Shown in pieces: positions 38,982 to 48,693 of a stretch of DNA of 64,000 nt. How positions within the stretch are numbered: the first letter of the stretch is position 1; each line of letters opens with the position of its first letter. Both the position numbers and the translations under genes were made by a program. The notes below the pieces were generated by a model. It was not told where the DNA came from, searched no databases, and was given only the letters and a program-made list of their open reading frames with translations. Source of the DNA: Arsukibacterium ikkense (GTDB taxonomy: Bacteria > Pseudomonadota > Gammaproteobacteria > Enterobacterales > Alteromonadaceae); contig NZ_LAHO01000001.1 of assembly GCF_000987775.1 (NCBI RefSeq), forward strand, positions 186,001 to 250,000. The letters are read 5' to 3'.

Positions 38982-40312
38982 CAAGAAAATATTTTGGTAC
39001 CGATGGCGTACGGGGCCGGGTTGGTGAGTTTCCGATAACGCCTGAATTTGCGATGAAACTGGGCTGGGCTGCGGGCCGGGTTTTGTCGGCGCGGGGTACC
39101 CGCAAAGTGTTAATTGGCAAAGATACCCGCATTTCCGGCTATTTGCTGGAAACTGCATTAGAAGCAGGTTTAGTTGCTGCCGGTGTGGATGTGCGGCTGT
39201 TAGGGCCTATGCCGACTCCGGCCGTCGCCTATTTAACCCGAACCTTTCGCGCCGAAGCCGGCATTGTGATCAGTGCTTCGCACAACCCTTATTACGACAA
39301 CGGTATTAAGTTTTTCTCAGCCGATGGCACTAAATTGCCTGATGAGGTAGAACTGGCAATAGAGCATGAGCTGGAACTGCCGATGGTATGCGAGCCCTCG
39401 GAGAACCTGGGCCGCGCCATGCGGATTGACGACGCCGCCGGGCGTTATATTGAATTTTGTAAAAGCCATTTAAAGAATCATTTATCGCTAAAGGGCCTTA
39501 AAATTGTCATCGACTGCGCACATGGTGCCACTTACCACATTGCCCCTGCGGTATTTAAAGAGTTAGGTGCCGAAGTCATTGCCATTGGCTGTAAGCCGGA
39601 TGGGTTTAATATTAATGACAAATGCGGAGCCACCCATACCGATTTAGTGCAGCAAACGGTATTAGAACAGCAGGCTGATTTAGGCATTGCCTATGACGGC
39701 GACGGTGATCGGGTAATGATGGTTGATCAACATGGCCGGGTGCTGGACGGTGACGAGATTGTTTATATTATTGCCCGCTGCGCCCAGCGTGAAAATACCT
39801 TGCAAGGCGGCGTGGTCGGTACCCTGATGAGTAATATGGGGCTGGAACTGGCGTTAGCGGCACTGAATATTCCTTTCGTCCGCAGCGGTGTTGGCGACAG
39901 GTATGTGATGGAATTACTGCGCGAGAAAAACTGGCGTATTGGCGGCGAAAATTCCGGCCATGTACTTAATCTGGATCATGCCTGTACCGGCGATGGCATT
40001 ATCGCCTCGCTGCAGGTGTTAAACGCGATGCTGGTCAGTGGTGAGAGCCTGGCGCAGTTAAGCGAAGGCATGCATAAGTTGCCGCAGGTGTTGGTGAATG
40101 TGAAGTTTGAGAAAGGCACCGCGCCACTTGAAAAACAGCATGTAAAACAAAAAATAGCCGAAGTGGAAACTTTACTTGCCGGTAAAGGCCGGGTGTTAAT
40201 CCGCAAATCCGGTACTGAGCCACTGATCCGGGTAATGGTGGAAGGCGAAGATGCAGGTCTGGTACGTGACTATGCGGAGCAAATCGCCGCGGCAGTCAAG
40301 CTGGCCAGTTAA
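38978..40312 (+). CDS. glmM: Phosphoglucosamine mutase
   Basis: A 444-residue mutase converting glucosamine-6-phosphate to glucosamine-1-phosphate for peptidoglycan and LPS precursors. The phospho-serine loop is [17 protein letters not shown], the metal loop DGDGDR and the substrate loop GGENSGH. Length is as in E. coli (445). It is translationally coupled to folP. Confidence 0.98.
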   Translation: MTRKYFGTDGVRGRVGEFPITPEFAMKLGWAAGRVLSARGTRKVLIGKDTRISGYLLETALEAGLVAAGVDVRLLGPMPTPAVAYLTRTFRAEAGIVISASHNPYYDNGIKFFSADGTKLPDEVELAIEHELELPMVCEPSENLGRAMRIDDAAGRYIEFCKSHLKNHLSLKGLKIVIDCAHGATYHIAPAVFKELGAEVIAIGCKPDGFNINDKCGATHTDLVQQTVLEQQADLGIAYDGDGDRVMMVDQHGRVLDGDEIVYIIARCAQRENTLQGGVVGTLMSNMGLELALAALNIPFVRSGVGDRYVMELLREKNWRIGGENSGHVLNLDHACTGDGIIASLQVLNAMLVSGESLAQLSEGMHKLPQVLVNVKFEKGTAPLEKQHVKQKIAEVETLLAGKGRVLIRKSGTEPLIRVMVEGEDAGLVRDYAEQIAAAVKLAS

Positions 40313-40435
40313 GTGCAGCCGTAAAGTATCGTTTGGCCATTTAAACCGCAGTTAACCGGCTATGCTACTGTTAATGCTTGTTCTTGGCGCCAGGCTTGGT
40401 TAGTATTCCGGCGCTTTTAATCAGGAAAACATGTT

Positions 40436-41173
40436 ATGTCTGCAAAAAAACTGATCGCTGCCAACTGGAAAATGAATGGTTCCAGGGCACTGGTAGAGGC
40501 TGTTTCCCAGCAGTTAACGAGCATAAATGCAACGGTGGATGTATTAATCTGCCCACCAGCAACCTTGCTTGCCCACTTTCCTGTGAGTGAACATTTTAGC
40601 CTGGGTGCGCAAAATATCAGTGAACACCAGCAGGGAGCTTATACCGGAGAGCTGAGTGCCGGGCTGCTACTGGAAGCCGGCGCCAGCTTTGTGTTATTAG
40701 GTCACTCTGAACGTCGGCAATACTATGCAGAAACGGATGCGCTGGTTTGTGCAAAATTGCAGCAGGCAGTTGCTGCAGGGTTAACGCCAGTGCTTTGTAT
40801 TGGTGAAACTTTAGCTGAGCGTCAGCAAGAAAATACCCAGCAGGTTATTGCGAAACAATTAGCGGCGGTGTATGCTTCGCACCCCGAATTGCTGGTGAAA
40901 TCGGTGATAGCATATGAACCGGTTTGGGCAATAGGCACCGGGGAATCGGCAACACCGGAGCAAGCGCAGGCAACCCATGCGTTTATCCGCGCGCAGCTGG
41001 CACTGTATGATAGTGCAGCCGCTGCGAAGGTAAGAATTTTATATGGTGGCAGTGTTAACGCGGCAAATTGCCAGGCGTTATTCGCGCAAGCCGATATTGA
41101 TGGTGCTTTAGTTGGCGGTGCCAGCTTAAAACCAGATGAATTTATGCAAATTTGCCAAAGCGCAAAGGACTAA
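40436..41173 (+). CDS. tpiA: Triose-phosphate isomerase
   Basis: A 245-residue TIM-barrel enzyme interconverting dihydroxyacetone phosphate and glyceraldehyde-3-phosphate. ANWKMNG carries the catalytic Lys, LLGHSERR the electrophilic His and AYEPVWAIGTG the catalytic Glu. CAGGAAAAC precedes the ATG. secG begins 2 nt after its stop. Confidence 0.98.
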   Translation: MSAKKLIAANWKMNGSRALVEAVSQQLTSINATVDVLICPPATLLAHFPVSEHFSLGAQNISEHQQGAYTGELSAGLLLEAGASFVLLGHSERRQYYAETDALVCAKLQQAVAAGLTPVLCIGETLAERQQENTQQVIAKQLAAVYASHPELLVKSVIAYEPVWAIGTGESATPEQAQATHAFIRAQLALYDSAAAAKVRILYGGSVNAANCQALFAQADIDGALVGGASLKPDEFMQICQSAKD

Positions 41174-41175
41174 GC

Positions 41176-41499
41176 ATGTACGAGATTATAATTGTAGTTT
41201 ACTTACTGGTGGCATTGGCTTTAATTGGTCTGGTGTTAATTCAGCACGGCAAGGGTGCTGATATGGGCGCGGCCTTTGGTGCAGGAGCGTCAGCCACAGT
41301 ATTTGGTTCGTCAGGCACTGGCAACTTCTTAACCAAAACCACCACTGTACTGGCCACCTTATTTTTTGTGTTAAGTATAGTGCTGGGTAACTACACAGCC
41401 AAGCAAAGTGTGCCTGTTGACGAGTGGGATTTATCGGCCCCGGCCATTGAACAGGCCCCGGTTAAGAAAGACGATAACAGCGACATTCCGGTAGGCTAA
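41176..41499 (+). CDS. secG: Protein translocase subunit SecG
   Basis: A 107-residue inner-membrane protein with two helices (about 3-23 and 55-75) around a Gly-rich loop (GKGADMGAAFGAGASATVFG). It aids SecYEG in protein export. ATG 41176 follows AAAGGA and gives a normal N-terminus; the longer upstream frame overlaps tpiA. A polar tail ends at residue 107, as usual for the family. Confidence 0.96.
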   Translation: MYEIIIVVYLLVALALIGLVLIQHGKGADMGAAFGAGASATVFGSSGTGNFLTKTTTVLATLFFVLSIVLGNYTAKQSVPVDEWDLSAPAIEQAPVKKDDNSDIPVG

Positions 41500-41511
41500 C
41501 CTCTCTTTTCT

Positions 41512-41596
41512 GCCGAGGTGGTGAAATTGGTAGACACGCTATCTTGAGGGGGTAGTGTCTTCGGACGTGCGGGTTCAAGTCCCGCTCTCGGCACCA
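41512..41596 (+). tRNA. tRNA-Leu (anticodon GAG)
   Basis: Class II tRNA with acceptor GCCGAGG / CTCTCGGC, anticodon arm CTATC-TTGAGGG-GGTAG giving GAG, a long variable arm and TTCAAGTCC in the T arm. CCA is encoded. It lies 12 nt after secG, as in E. coli. Confidence 0.95.
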
Positions 41597-41625
41597 ACTA
41601 AATCAATAGCTTTGTAATGCAAGGC

Positions 41626-41654
41626 TTGCGGTAACAGGCAAGGCGCTATATAAT
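41626..41654 (+). promoter_or_regulatory. Sigma-70 promoter of tRNA-fMet
   Basis: TTGCGG at 41626-41631 and a perfect TATAAT at 41649-41654 are 17 nt apart. The GC-rich stretch just after the -10 (ATGCGCC) is typical of stringently controlled stable-RNA promoters. Confidence 0.8.
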
Positions 41655-41671
41655 ATGCGCCATTAGACGGA

Positions 41672-41748
<77 letters not shown>

Positions 41749-41785
41749 ACTTAAGGTTAAACAGTTATATCGAGATTGCGCCCTT

Positions 41786-41840
41786 GGGCTCCTCTTTATA
41801 ACCGCAGGGCGAAGGTCGTAAATCCGGCTCCCGCAACCAA
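41786..41840 (+). pseudogene. Decayed partial copy of tRNA-fMet
   Basis: GGGCTC, ATAACC, CGAAGGTCGT and AAATCCGGCTCCCGCAACCAA all recur from the tRNA just upstream. The copy has extra bases in the anticodon arm, lacks CGGTTCA of the T arm, and has no 5' half. It cannot fold as a tRNA and is probably a tandem-duplication relic. Confidence 0.75.
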
Positions 41841-41889
41841 ATTACAACAACACTTCATTGGCGATATGGGTGTTGTTCGGATGTTAATT

Positions 41890-41913
41890 CGCCCCGCTTG
41901 TTCGGGGCGTTTT
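41890..41913 (+). terminator. Terminator after the tRNAs
   Basis: CGCCCCG and CGGGGCG pair around CTTGTT and are followed by TTTT. It is the first of two tandem hairpins before rimP. Confidence 0.8.
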
Positions 41914-41941
41914 CGTATCTGGCGTGTCAGTTTTATGCAGT

Positions 41942-41964
41942 AATGGGCGCTATGCCCATTTTTT
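41942..41964 (+). terminator. Second terminator-like hairpin before rimP
   Basis: AATGGGC and GCCCATT pair around GCTAT and are followed by four more T. It lies 13 nt before the rimP ribosome site, so it probably controls how much transcription enters rimP-nusA-infB. Confidence 0.7.
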
Positions 41965-41986
41965 ATTGGTGTATTCGGAGGTCTTT

Positions 41987-42442
41987 TTGACTAAACAAGA
42001 ACAACAACTGGTTGAGTTGTTGAACCCGACAGTAACTGCTGCCGGTTTTGATTTATGGGGTATTGAGTTGCTGCGGGCTGGCCGCCATACCACGTTGCGG
42101 TTGTATATCGACCATAGCGACGGTATTACGGTTGAAAATTGTGCTTTGGTAAGTCGTGAAGTCAGCGCTGTGCTGGATGTCGAAGACCCTATTCCTGCTG
42201 AGTATACTCTTGAGGTGTCATCACCGGGTTTAGCCAGACCACTGTTTACCGAAGCGCATTTTATGAGTGCGGTAGGTCAGCAAATCGAAGTAAAGCTGAC
42301 AATAGCACAAGATAACAGAAGAAAATTCAAAGGCATGTTGCAGGCGATAGACGCTGACATGTTAGTTATGGAAGTAGATGGCAAACCCTATCGTTTGCTG
42401 CTGGATAATATAGACAAAGCAAACGTAGTACCGGTTTTTTAA
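41987..42442 (+). CDS. rimP: Ribosome maturation factor RimP
   Basis: A 151-residue protein for 30S subunit assembly. [25 protein letters not shown] and [13 protein letters not shown] are family signatures. The start is TTG 41987, five bases after GGAGG; the longer frame from 41924 would translate the terminator hairpin. It opens the rimP-nusA-infB operon. Confidence 0.96.
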   Translation: MTKQEQQLVELLNPTVTAAGFDLWGIELLRAGRHTTLRLYIDHSDGITVENCALVSREVSAVLDVEDPIPAEYTLEVSSPGLARPLFTEAHFMSAVGQQIEVKLTIAQDNRRKFKGMLQAIDADMLVMEVDGKPYRLLLDNIDKANVVPVF

Positions 42443-42476
42443 GGTATTAGGGTCGCGTCAGAACGAGGCAGATACA

Positions 42477-43973
42477 ATGGCAAAAGAAATATTATTGGTT
42501 GTCGATGCAGTATCGAATGAAAAATCAGTACCACGGGAAAAGATTTTCCAGGCACTGGAGTTCGCACTAGCTGCAGCCACTAAAAAGAAAAATGAAGCCG
42601 ACATAGAAGTGCGGGTAAATATTGACCGTAAAACCGGTTCATATGAAACCTTTCGCCGCTGGGAAGTGGTGGCTGATGATGCGGTGCAGGAACATCCTAC
42701 CCGTGAAATCACCTTATCGGCTGCGCAATATGATGCGCCGGAAGTAAACATTGGTGATTTTTACGAAGAACAAATTGACTCTATCGAATTCGACCGGATC
42801 ACTACCCAGATGGCCAAGCAGGTTATCGTGCAGAAAGTACGGGAAGCCGAGCGTTCTCAGGTGGTTGAAGCTTATATTGATCAGGTGGGCGAGCTGGTTA
42901 CCGGTATCGTTAAAAAAGTAAACCGCGACAGCATTATTGTCGATTTAGGCAACAATGCTGAGGCAATATTGCCGCGGGAAGAAATGTTACCGCGCGAAAC
43001 TTACCGTCCGGGCGATCGCATTCGCACCTTATTGTATGATGTAAAACCAGAAGCACGTGGCGCGCAGTTATTTTTAAGCCGTGCCCGCCCGGAAATGCTG
43101 CTGGAACTGTTCCGGATTGAAGTGCCGGAAATTGGCGAAGAAATGATTGAGCTGCGCGGTGCGGCTCGCGACCCAGGTTCACGTGCTAAAATTGCCGTGA
43201 AAAGTAATGACCGCCGGATTGACCCGGTGGGGGCTTGCGTTGGTATGCGTGGTTCTCGGGTGCAGGGCGTGTCAAACGAGCTGGCCGGCGAACGGGTTGA
43301 CATTGTATTGTACGATGATAACGACGCCCAGTTTGTAATTAACGCCATGGCTCCGGCGGAAGTCGCGTCGATTATCGTTGATGAAGATACCCATTCAATG
43401 GATATCGCCGTTGAAGATTCTAACCTGGCGATGGCGATTGGTCGTAACGGCCAGAACGTACGTTTAGCCAGCCAGTTAACGGGCTGGGAACTGAATGTAA
43501 TGTCAGTGTCAGATATGAAGAAAAAGCATCAGGAAGAAACAGAAAAAGTACGGCAGGCCTTTATGGACGCGCTGGAAATTGATGAAGACTTCGCCGATGT
43601 GTTGGTTGAAGAAGGGTTTTCCACCCTGGAAGAAGTGGCGTACGTACCTATCAGCGAATTATTGTCGATTGATGGTTTTGATGAAACTATTGTTGAAGAG
43701 TTACGAGGCCGGGCGAAAGCCGTATTAACCACCCGTGCTCTGGCCAGTGAAGAATCGCTGGAAGATGCCAAGCCAACCGAGGCGCTGTTAGCGCTGGAAG
43801 GTTTAGATACTCATACCGCTTATGTGATTGCCAGCAAAGGTGTTACCACCCTGGATGACTTAGCTGAGTTAGGTGTCGACGATTTATTAGATATAGCAGA
43901 TGTAACTGAACAAAAAGCGGCTGAGCTGATTATGGCTGCGCGTAATATTGTTTGGTTTAGTGAAAGTAACTGA
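42477..43973 (+). CDS. nusA: Transcription termination/antitermination factor NusA
   Basis: A 498-residue RNA polymerase-binding factor. An N-terminal polymerase-binding domain (1-125) is followed by an S1 domain (about 135-200), two KH domains (about 200-345, with the second containing [13 protein letters not shown]) and two acidic C-terminal repeats (about 350-495). It modulates pausing, termination and antitermination. In E. coli NusA represses its own operon, and the terminators before rimP would allow the same here. Confidence 0.98.
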   Translation: MAKEILLVVDAVSNEKSVPREKIFQALEFALAAATKKKNEADIEVRVNIDRKTGSYETFRRWEVVADDAVQEHPTREITLSAAQYDAPEVNIGDFYEEQIDSIEFDRITTQMAKQVIVQKVREAERSQVVEAYIDQVGELVTGIVKKVNRDSIIVDLGNNAEAILPREEMLPRETYRPGDRIRTLLYDVKPEARGAQLFLSRARPEMLLELFRIEVPEIGEEMIELRGAARDPGSRAKIAVKSNDRRIDPVGACVGMRGSRVQGVSNELAGERVDIVLYDDNDAQFVINAMAPAEVASIIVDEDTHSMDIAVEDSNLAMAIGRNGQNVRLASQLTGWELNVMSVSDMKKKHQEETEKVRQAFMDALEIDEDFADVLVEEGFSTLEEVAYVPISELLSIDGFDETIVEELRGRAKAVLTTRALASEESLEDAKPTEALLALEGLDTHTAYVIASKGVTTLDDLAELGVDDLLDIADVTEQKAAELIMAARNIVWFSESN

Positions 43974-43998
43974 GTAGTCAACGGAGGTAACAACACAA

Positions 43999-46683
43999 AT
44001 GGCAGAAGTCACCATAGAGAAGCTGGCCAGTGATGTCGGTACAACTGTTGATCGGTTAGTACAACAATTTGCTGATGCAGGTATCACTAAAGCTGCGGGG
44101 CAGCAGGTATCTGAAGATGAGAAAAAAACGCTGTTAGATCATTTAAGTAAGCAGCATGGCGGCAAATCGTCAGAGCCTTCAAAGCTGACGTTAAAACGCA
44201 AAGAAAAAACCACACTAAGTGTTGCTGGTGGCGCTGGCCGTAACCGCGAAATTCAGGTTGAAGTGCGTAAGCAAAAAACCTATATCAAAAAGCCAGTGCT
44301 TGATGAAGCAACGCTAAAAGCCCAGGAAGAAGCGCGTTTAGCAGAAGAAAAAGCCAATGCGGAGGCCACACGTGCCCGCCAGGAAGCTGAGCAAAAGGCG
44401 CGGGAAATAGCTGCCGCCAAAGCGAAAGAAGAAGCCGAGCGTAAGGCCGCTGAAGCGAAAAAGCGGGAAGAAGCCAAGCAAGCGCAATTATTAAAAGACG
44501 ATCCGGAAGAAGCGGCACGTCGCGCAGCAAAAGAAGAAGCCAAACGCGAAGCGGACCATATTCGTCAGCAGCAGGAAGCCGAAGCCTTACGCAAGCTGGA
44601 AGAAGAAGCGAAAAAACAAGCTGAAGCCGCCCGTAAACTGGCTGAAGAAAACAGCGAGCGCTGGGCGCAGGAAGAAAAAGCCAAGTCGACTGAAAAAGAC
44701 GATTATCACCTGACCAGCAATGAGTTTGCCAAGCAGGCTGAAGATGAAGTTGATGCCAAGGAAGAACGGGCAGGACGTCGTGGCGTAGGTAAAAAGGCGC
44801 CACCTGCTAAAGGCAAAAAGAAAGATGACGGGAACGATAAAGAAGCCTTTAACCGCGCTAATCGCCATGCCAAGAAAAAGAAAACCCCAACCAGCATGCA
44901 GCATGGTTTTAACAAGCCAGCCCAGCCGGTAGAGCGTGAAGTGAAAATCGGTGAAACCATTACCGTTGCTGAACTGGCTGCGAAAATGGCGGTGAAAGCG
45001 TCTGAAGTGATTAAAGCCATGATGAAAATGGGCGCTATGGCGACCATTAATCAGGTAATTGATCAGGAAACTGCGGCCATTGTTTGTGAAGAAATGGGCC
45101 ACAAGTTTACTCTGACCAAAGAAAATGAATTAGAAGAAGCGGTAATGTCAGATCGCGAAGGTGAAGGGGAGCTGGAGCCGCGGGCACCGGTTGTTACTGT
45201 TATGGGTCACGTTGACCACGGTAAAACCTCATTACTGGACTATATCCGTAAAGCCAAGGTTGCTGATGGCGAAGCCGGTGGTATTACCCAGCACATTGGT
45301 GCCTACCACGTTGAAACGGACCGCGGTATGGTGACCTTCCTGGATACCCCAGGCCACGCGGCATTTACCTCAATGCGTGCTCGCGGTGCTAAAGCGACTG
45401 ACATCGTCATTCTGGTGGTAGCGGCTGACGATGGCGTTATGCCACAAACCCGTGAAGCGATTCAGCATGCGAAAGCGGCTGGCGTGCCGATAGTGGTAGC
45501 GGTAAACAAAATTGATAAGCCAGAAGCAGACCCGGATCGGGTTCGTAATGAATTATCACAGTTTGATGTTATATCTGAAGAGTGGGGCGGCGATACCCAG
45601 TTTGTGCAGGTGTCTGCTAAATCTGGCCATGGTATAGATGACCTGCTGGAAGCCATTCTGAATCAGGCTGAACTGCTTGAATTAAAAGCCGTTCGCAAAG
45701 GTCTGGCGCGCGGTGCTGTTATTGAATCACGGCTTGATAAAGGCCGTGGTCCGGTCGCATCAATTCTGGTACAGGAAGGTACCCTGAATCAGGGTGACAT
45801 CGTCTTGTGTGGCTTTGAGTATGGCCGGGTGCGGGCAATGCGCGACGAAAATGGTCGTGACGTCAAAGTGGCAGGTCCGTCTATTCCGGTAGAGATACTG
45901 GGCCTGTCTGGCGTGCCACAAGCCGGTGATGAAGTTACCGTGGTAAAAGACGAGCGTAAAGCACGGGAAGTCGCGTTATACCGTCAGGGTAAATTCCGCG
46001 ATGTTAAGCTGGCGCGTCAGCAAAAAGCCAAGCTGGAAAACATGTTTGCTAACATGGAAGAAGGTGATGTATCAGAACTTAATCTGGTACTGAAAGGCGA
46101 TGTGCAGGGCTCTGTGCAGGCGATTTCTGAATCACTGGCTAAACTGTCTACTGATGAAGTTAAAATTAAAATCATTGGTAGCGGCGTCGGTGGTATTACT
46201 GAAACGGACGTTACCCTGGCTGCGGCTTCGCAAGCCATTATTATCGGCTTTAACGTGCGTGCTGATGCCTCTGCCCGCAAGATGATTGAAGATGAAGGCC
46301 TCGACTTACGTTACTACAGCATCATTTATGAGCTGTTAGATGAAGTCAGAGCGGCGATGACCGGTATGCTGGCACCCGAGTTTAAACAGCAGATCATTGG
46401 TCTGGCTCAGGTGCGTGATGTGTTCCGCTCACCGAAGTTTGGTGCGATAGCCGGCTGTATGGTTACCGAGGGTGTCATTAAACGTAACGCACCTATCAGG
46501 GTACTGCGTGATAACGTGGTGATCTTTGAAGGTGAGCTGGAATCGTTGCGTCGCTTTAAAGACGATGTCAGCGAAGTTAAAAACGGCTTTGAATGTGGTA
46601 TTGGTGTGAAAAACTACAACGATGTTCGCGAAGGCGATCAGATTGAAGTATTTGAAACCATTCAGGTTGAACGTACTTTATAA
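43999..46683 (+). CDS. infB: Translation initiation factor IF-2
   Basis: An 894-residue GTPase that brings initiator tRNA to the 30S subunit. An N-terminal helix-rich domain (1-50) precedes a long charged Ala/Glu/Lys/Arg region (about 95-260). The G domain has [26 protein letters not shown] and NKIDKPEAD, followed by domains II-IV. GGAGGT precedes the ATG. Internal starts giving a shorter IF-2 form, as in E. coli, are possible but not marked by a clear site. Confidence 0.98.
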   Translation: MAEVTIEKLASDVGTTVDRLVQQFADAGITKAAGQQVSEDEKKTLLDHLSKQHGGKSSEPSKLTLKRKEKTTLSVAGGAGRNREIQVEVRKQKTYIKKPVLDEATLKAQEEARLAEEKANAEATRARQEAEQKAREIAAAKAKEEAERKAAEAKKREEAKQAQLLKDDPEEAARRAAKEEAKREADHIRQQQEAEALRKLEEEAKKQAEAARKLAEENSERWAQEEKAKSTEKDDYHLTSNEFAKQAEDEVDAKEERAGRRGVGKKAPPAKGKKKDDGNDKEAFNRANRHAKKKKTPTSMQHGFNKPAQPVEREVKIGETITVAELAAKMAVKASEVIKAMMKMGAMATINQVIDQETAAIVCEEMGHKFTLTKENELEEAVMSDREGEGELEPRAPVVTVMGHVDHGKTSLLDYIRKAKVADGEAGGITQHIGAYHVETDRGMVTFLDTPGHAAFTSMRARGAKATDIVILVVAADDGVMPQTREAIQHAKAAGVPIVVAVNKIDKPEADPDRVRNELSQFDVISEEWGGDTQFVQVSAKSGHGIDDLLEAILNQAELLELKAVRKGLARGAVIESRLDKGRGPVASILVQEGTLNQGDIVLCGFEYGRVRAMRDENGRDVKVAGPSIPVEILGLSGVPQAGDEVTVVKDERKAREVALYRQGKFRDVKLARQQKAKLENMFANMEEGDVSELNLVLKGDVQGSVQAISESLAKLSTDEVKIKIIGSGVGGITETDVTLAAASQAIIIGFNVRADASARKMIEDEGLDLRYYSIIYELLDEVRAAMTGMLAPEFKQQIIGLAQVRDVFRSPKFGAIAGCMVTEGVIKRNAPIRVLRDNVVIFEGELESLRRFKDDVSEVKNGFECGIGVKNYNDVREGDQIEVFETIQVERTL

Positions 46684-46711
46684 AGTACCGCTGGCCAGGT
46701 AAAACATAGTA

Positions 46712-46743
46712 CAGGGGCCTTTAGTGCCCCTGTTGTGTTGTTT
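46712..46743 (+). terminator. Weak terminator-like hairpin between infB and rbfA
   Basis: CAGGGGC and GCCCCTG form a 7-bp stem around CTTTAGT, followed by a U-rich but interrupted tail. Partial termination or RNA processing is more likely than full termination. Confidence 0.5.
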
Positions 46744-46769
46744 CTGGCCCCAAATTGGATTAGACAGTA

Positions 46770-47186
46770 ATGGCAAAAGAATTTTCCCGCGTTGACCGGT
46801 TATCCCAACATATTAAGAAAGAAATGGCAGTTATTCTGCAGCGCGAAATTAAAGATCCACGATTGCACACGATGATTACCGTGTCTGATGTAGAAGTATC
46901 GCGTGATCTGTCACACGCCAAGGTGTTTGTAACCTTTTTAGGTATGGATGACAGTAAGGTTGAAGATAACCTGAAAATTTTAAATGATGCTGCTGGCTTT
47001 GTGCGCAGTTTAATTGGTAAGCGCATTCAAACCCGCATAGTGCCGCATATTCGCTTTGCCTTTGATCAGTCATTAAACGAAGGTATCCGGATGGCCAGTT
47101 TAGTGGCAACGGTGCGCCAGGAAGACGAGCGCAAGCGCAAAGACGCCGGGCTGGAACCAACAGATAACGACGGAGCTGATGAGTAA
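46770..47186 (+). CDS. rbfA: 30S ribosome-binding factor RbfA
   Basis: A 138-residue KH-fold protein needed for 16S rRNA 5'-end maturation and cold growth. The segments [23 protein letters not shown] and [14 protein letters not shown] are typical of the family. Its stop overlaps the truB start by one base (TAATG). Confidence 0.97.
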   Translation: MAKEFSRVDRLSQHIKKEMAVILQREIKDPRLHTMITVSDVEVSRDLSHAKVFVTFLGMDDSKVEDNLKILNDAAGFVRSLIGKRIQTRIVPHIRFAFDQSLNEGIRMASLVATVRQEDERKRKDAGLEPTDNDGADE

Positions 47187-48139
47187 TGGCTCGTAAAAAT
47201 GCCAGAGCAGTTAATGGCATTCTGTTACTGGATAAACCGCTGGAAGTGAGCAGTAACGGTATTTTGCAGCGGGTGCGTTGGTTATATCAGGCACAAAAAG
47301 CCGGCCATACCGGCGCGCTGGATCCGATGGCGTCGGGTTTATTGCCCATTTGCTTTGGTGAGGCGACCAAATTCAGCCAGTTTTTACTGGACACCGATAA
47401 AACCTATTTAGTGACCGCCTGTTTTGGCGTACGCACCAGCACCAGCGATGCCGAAGGCGAGGTGATCAGTGAACGGCCAGTCAGTTTTACTGACAGCGAA
47501 CTGGAGCAGGCCCTGCAAACCTTGCGTGGTGATATTCTGCAAGTGCCAACCATGTTCTCTGCGTTAAAGTATCAGGGCCAGCCGTTATATAAATATGCCC
47601 GCCAGGGTATTACTATTGAGCGTGAAGCCCGGCCTATTACAATTTTCCGGTTTGAACTGTTACAGCGCAGCGCTAACCATGCCGATTTTATGGTGCATTG
47701 TTCGAAAGGCACTTACATCCGCACCCTGATTGACGATTTAGGCGAGTTGTTAGGCTGTGGTGGCCATGTCAGCAAATTGCACCGCACCCAGGTTGGGCCT
47801 TTTAACGCAGCGCAAATGGTTAAGCCTGAGCAATTAGATGCACTGGCCGAACAATGCCATAGCAGCGCTGACTTTACCCCGTTAGATGCACTGTTGCTGC
47901 CACTGGACGCCGGTATTGTAACCATGCCGGCCATAGCGTTAAGTGCTGAGCAACAGCATCAGCTGCAACATGGTCAAAACTGCACTATAGCAGTGGCTGA
48001 TATTGCCGCGATTAAGCTACTTGGGCCAGGTGAGGTTTTTATTGGTATTGGTCAGGTGCAGCAGGGCGTGCTCAGTTCGCGTCGTTTACTGAACACCAGT
48101 GCCGAACAACAGCCGGCTGGGGCGACAAACGCCTTGTAA
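47186..48139 (+). CDS. truB: tRNA pseudouridine-55 synthase TruB
   Basis: A 317-residue enzyme making pseudouridine 55 in the T loop of tRNAs. The catalytic Asp is in GHTGALDPMASGLLPICFG; KGTYIRTLIDDLG and a C-terminal PUA-like part also fit. It is translationally coupled to rbfA. Confidence 0.98.
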   Translation: MARKNARAVNGILLLDKPLEVSSNGILQRVRWLYQAQKAGHTGALDPMASGLLPICFGEATKFSQFLLDTDKTYLVTACFGVRTSTSDAEGEVISERPVSFTDSELEQALQTLRGDILQVPTMFSALKYQGQPLYKYARQGITIEREARPITIFRFELLQRSANHADFMVHCSKGTYIRTLIDDLGELLGCGGHVSKLHRTQVGPFNAAQMVKPEQLDALAEQCHSSADFTPLDALLLPLDAGIVTMPAIALSAEQQHQLQHGQNCTIAVADIAAIKLLGPGEVFIGIGQVQQGVLSSRRLLNTSAEQQPAGATNAL

Positions 48140-48161
48140 AAAAGGTGCAAAGTGCTATTAT
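48134..48161 (+). promoter_or_regulatory. Possible promoter of rpsO
   Basis: TTGTAA (48134-48139, overlapping the truB stop) and TATTAT (48156-48161) are 16 nt apart. E. coli rpsO also has a promoter at this point. Confidence 0.5.
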
Positions 48162-48238
48162 ATGCCGGATTTTCTGGGGTCTGCTGGATGAGTGATCGGC
48201 GATTCCCTTATTTTAGTTCACTCACATTGGAGTTAAAT

Positions 48239-48508
48239 ATGTCATTAAGCGCTGCTGATAAAGCAAAAATTGTTGCTGACTACGCTGTAAAAGAAGGCGA
48301 TACCGGTTCACCAGAAGTACAGGTTGCCCTGTTAACTGCGTCAATCACTCACCTGCAAGGCCACTTTGCACAGCACAAGCACGACTTCCATTCTCGTCGT
48401 GGTTTGTTACGCATGGTTAGCCAGCGTCGTAAGCTGTTAGATTACTTAAAAGGCAAAGATCAGAGCCGTTACACTACTCTGATCGGTCGTTTAGGTTTAC
48501 GTCGTTAA
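48239..48508 (+). CDS. rpsO: 30S ribosomal protein S15
   Basis: An 89-residue protein binding the central domain of 16S rRNA early in 30S assembly. It contains [14 protein letters not shown] and the conserved [15 protein letters not shown] 48239 follows TTGGAG and gives the standard length; the longer frame from 48152 is not supported. A strong terminator follows. Confidence 0.99.
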   Translation: MSLSAADKAKIVADYAVKEGDTGSPEVQVALLTASITHLQGHFAQHKHDFHSRRGLLRMVSQRRKLLDYLKGKDQSRYTTLIGRLGLRR

Positions 48509-48525
48509 TCGCTAAGCGATAACGC

Positions 48526-48554
48526 AAAAAAGAGGCTTTCGAGCCTCTTTTTTT
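48526..48554 (+). terminator. Rho-independent terminator after rpsO
   Basis: AGAGGCT and AGCCTCT pair around TTCG, with A-rich and T-rich flanks. It separates rpsO from pnp. Confidence 0.93.
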
Positions 48555-48606
48555 ATGGGATTTTTTTAAACACTATTTTTACTGAGCTCTTTACTGAACT
48601 ATCTTT

Positions 48607-48629
48607 TGTAACAGGTTACAGAGTATACT
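48607..48629 (+). promoter_or_regulatory. Palindrome next to a possible -10 box upstream of pnp
   Basis: TGTAAC-AG-GTTACA (48607-48620) is a perfect inverted repeat. Four bases later comes TATACT (48624-48629), a plausible -10. No convincing -35 is seen at 17 nt. An operator over the promoter is possible. Confidence 0.35.
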
Positions 48630-48693
48630 GTGCAGGCAGAAAACACAGAGAAAAACATCGCAATTCGGCGATTAAGATTAAGGAAATACACAC

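Noticed and set aside
41924..41986. N-terminal extension of RimP
   Set aside because: It would translate through a terminator hairpin; GGAGG five bases before TTG 41987 and alignment to E. coli RimP support the later start.
44285..44803. 172-codon minus-strand frame opposite infB
   Set aside because: It is the antisense of the repetitive Ala/Glu/Lys/Arg-rich part of IF-2; such coding always gives long Leu-rich shadows.
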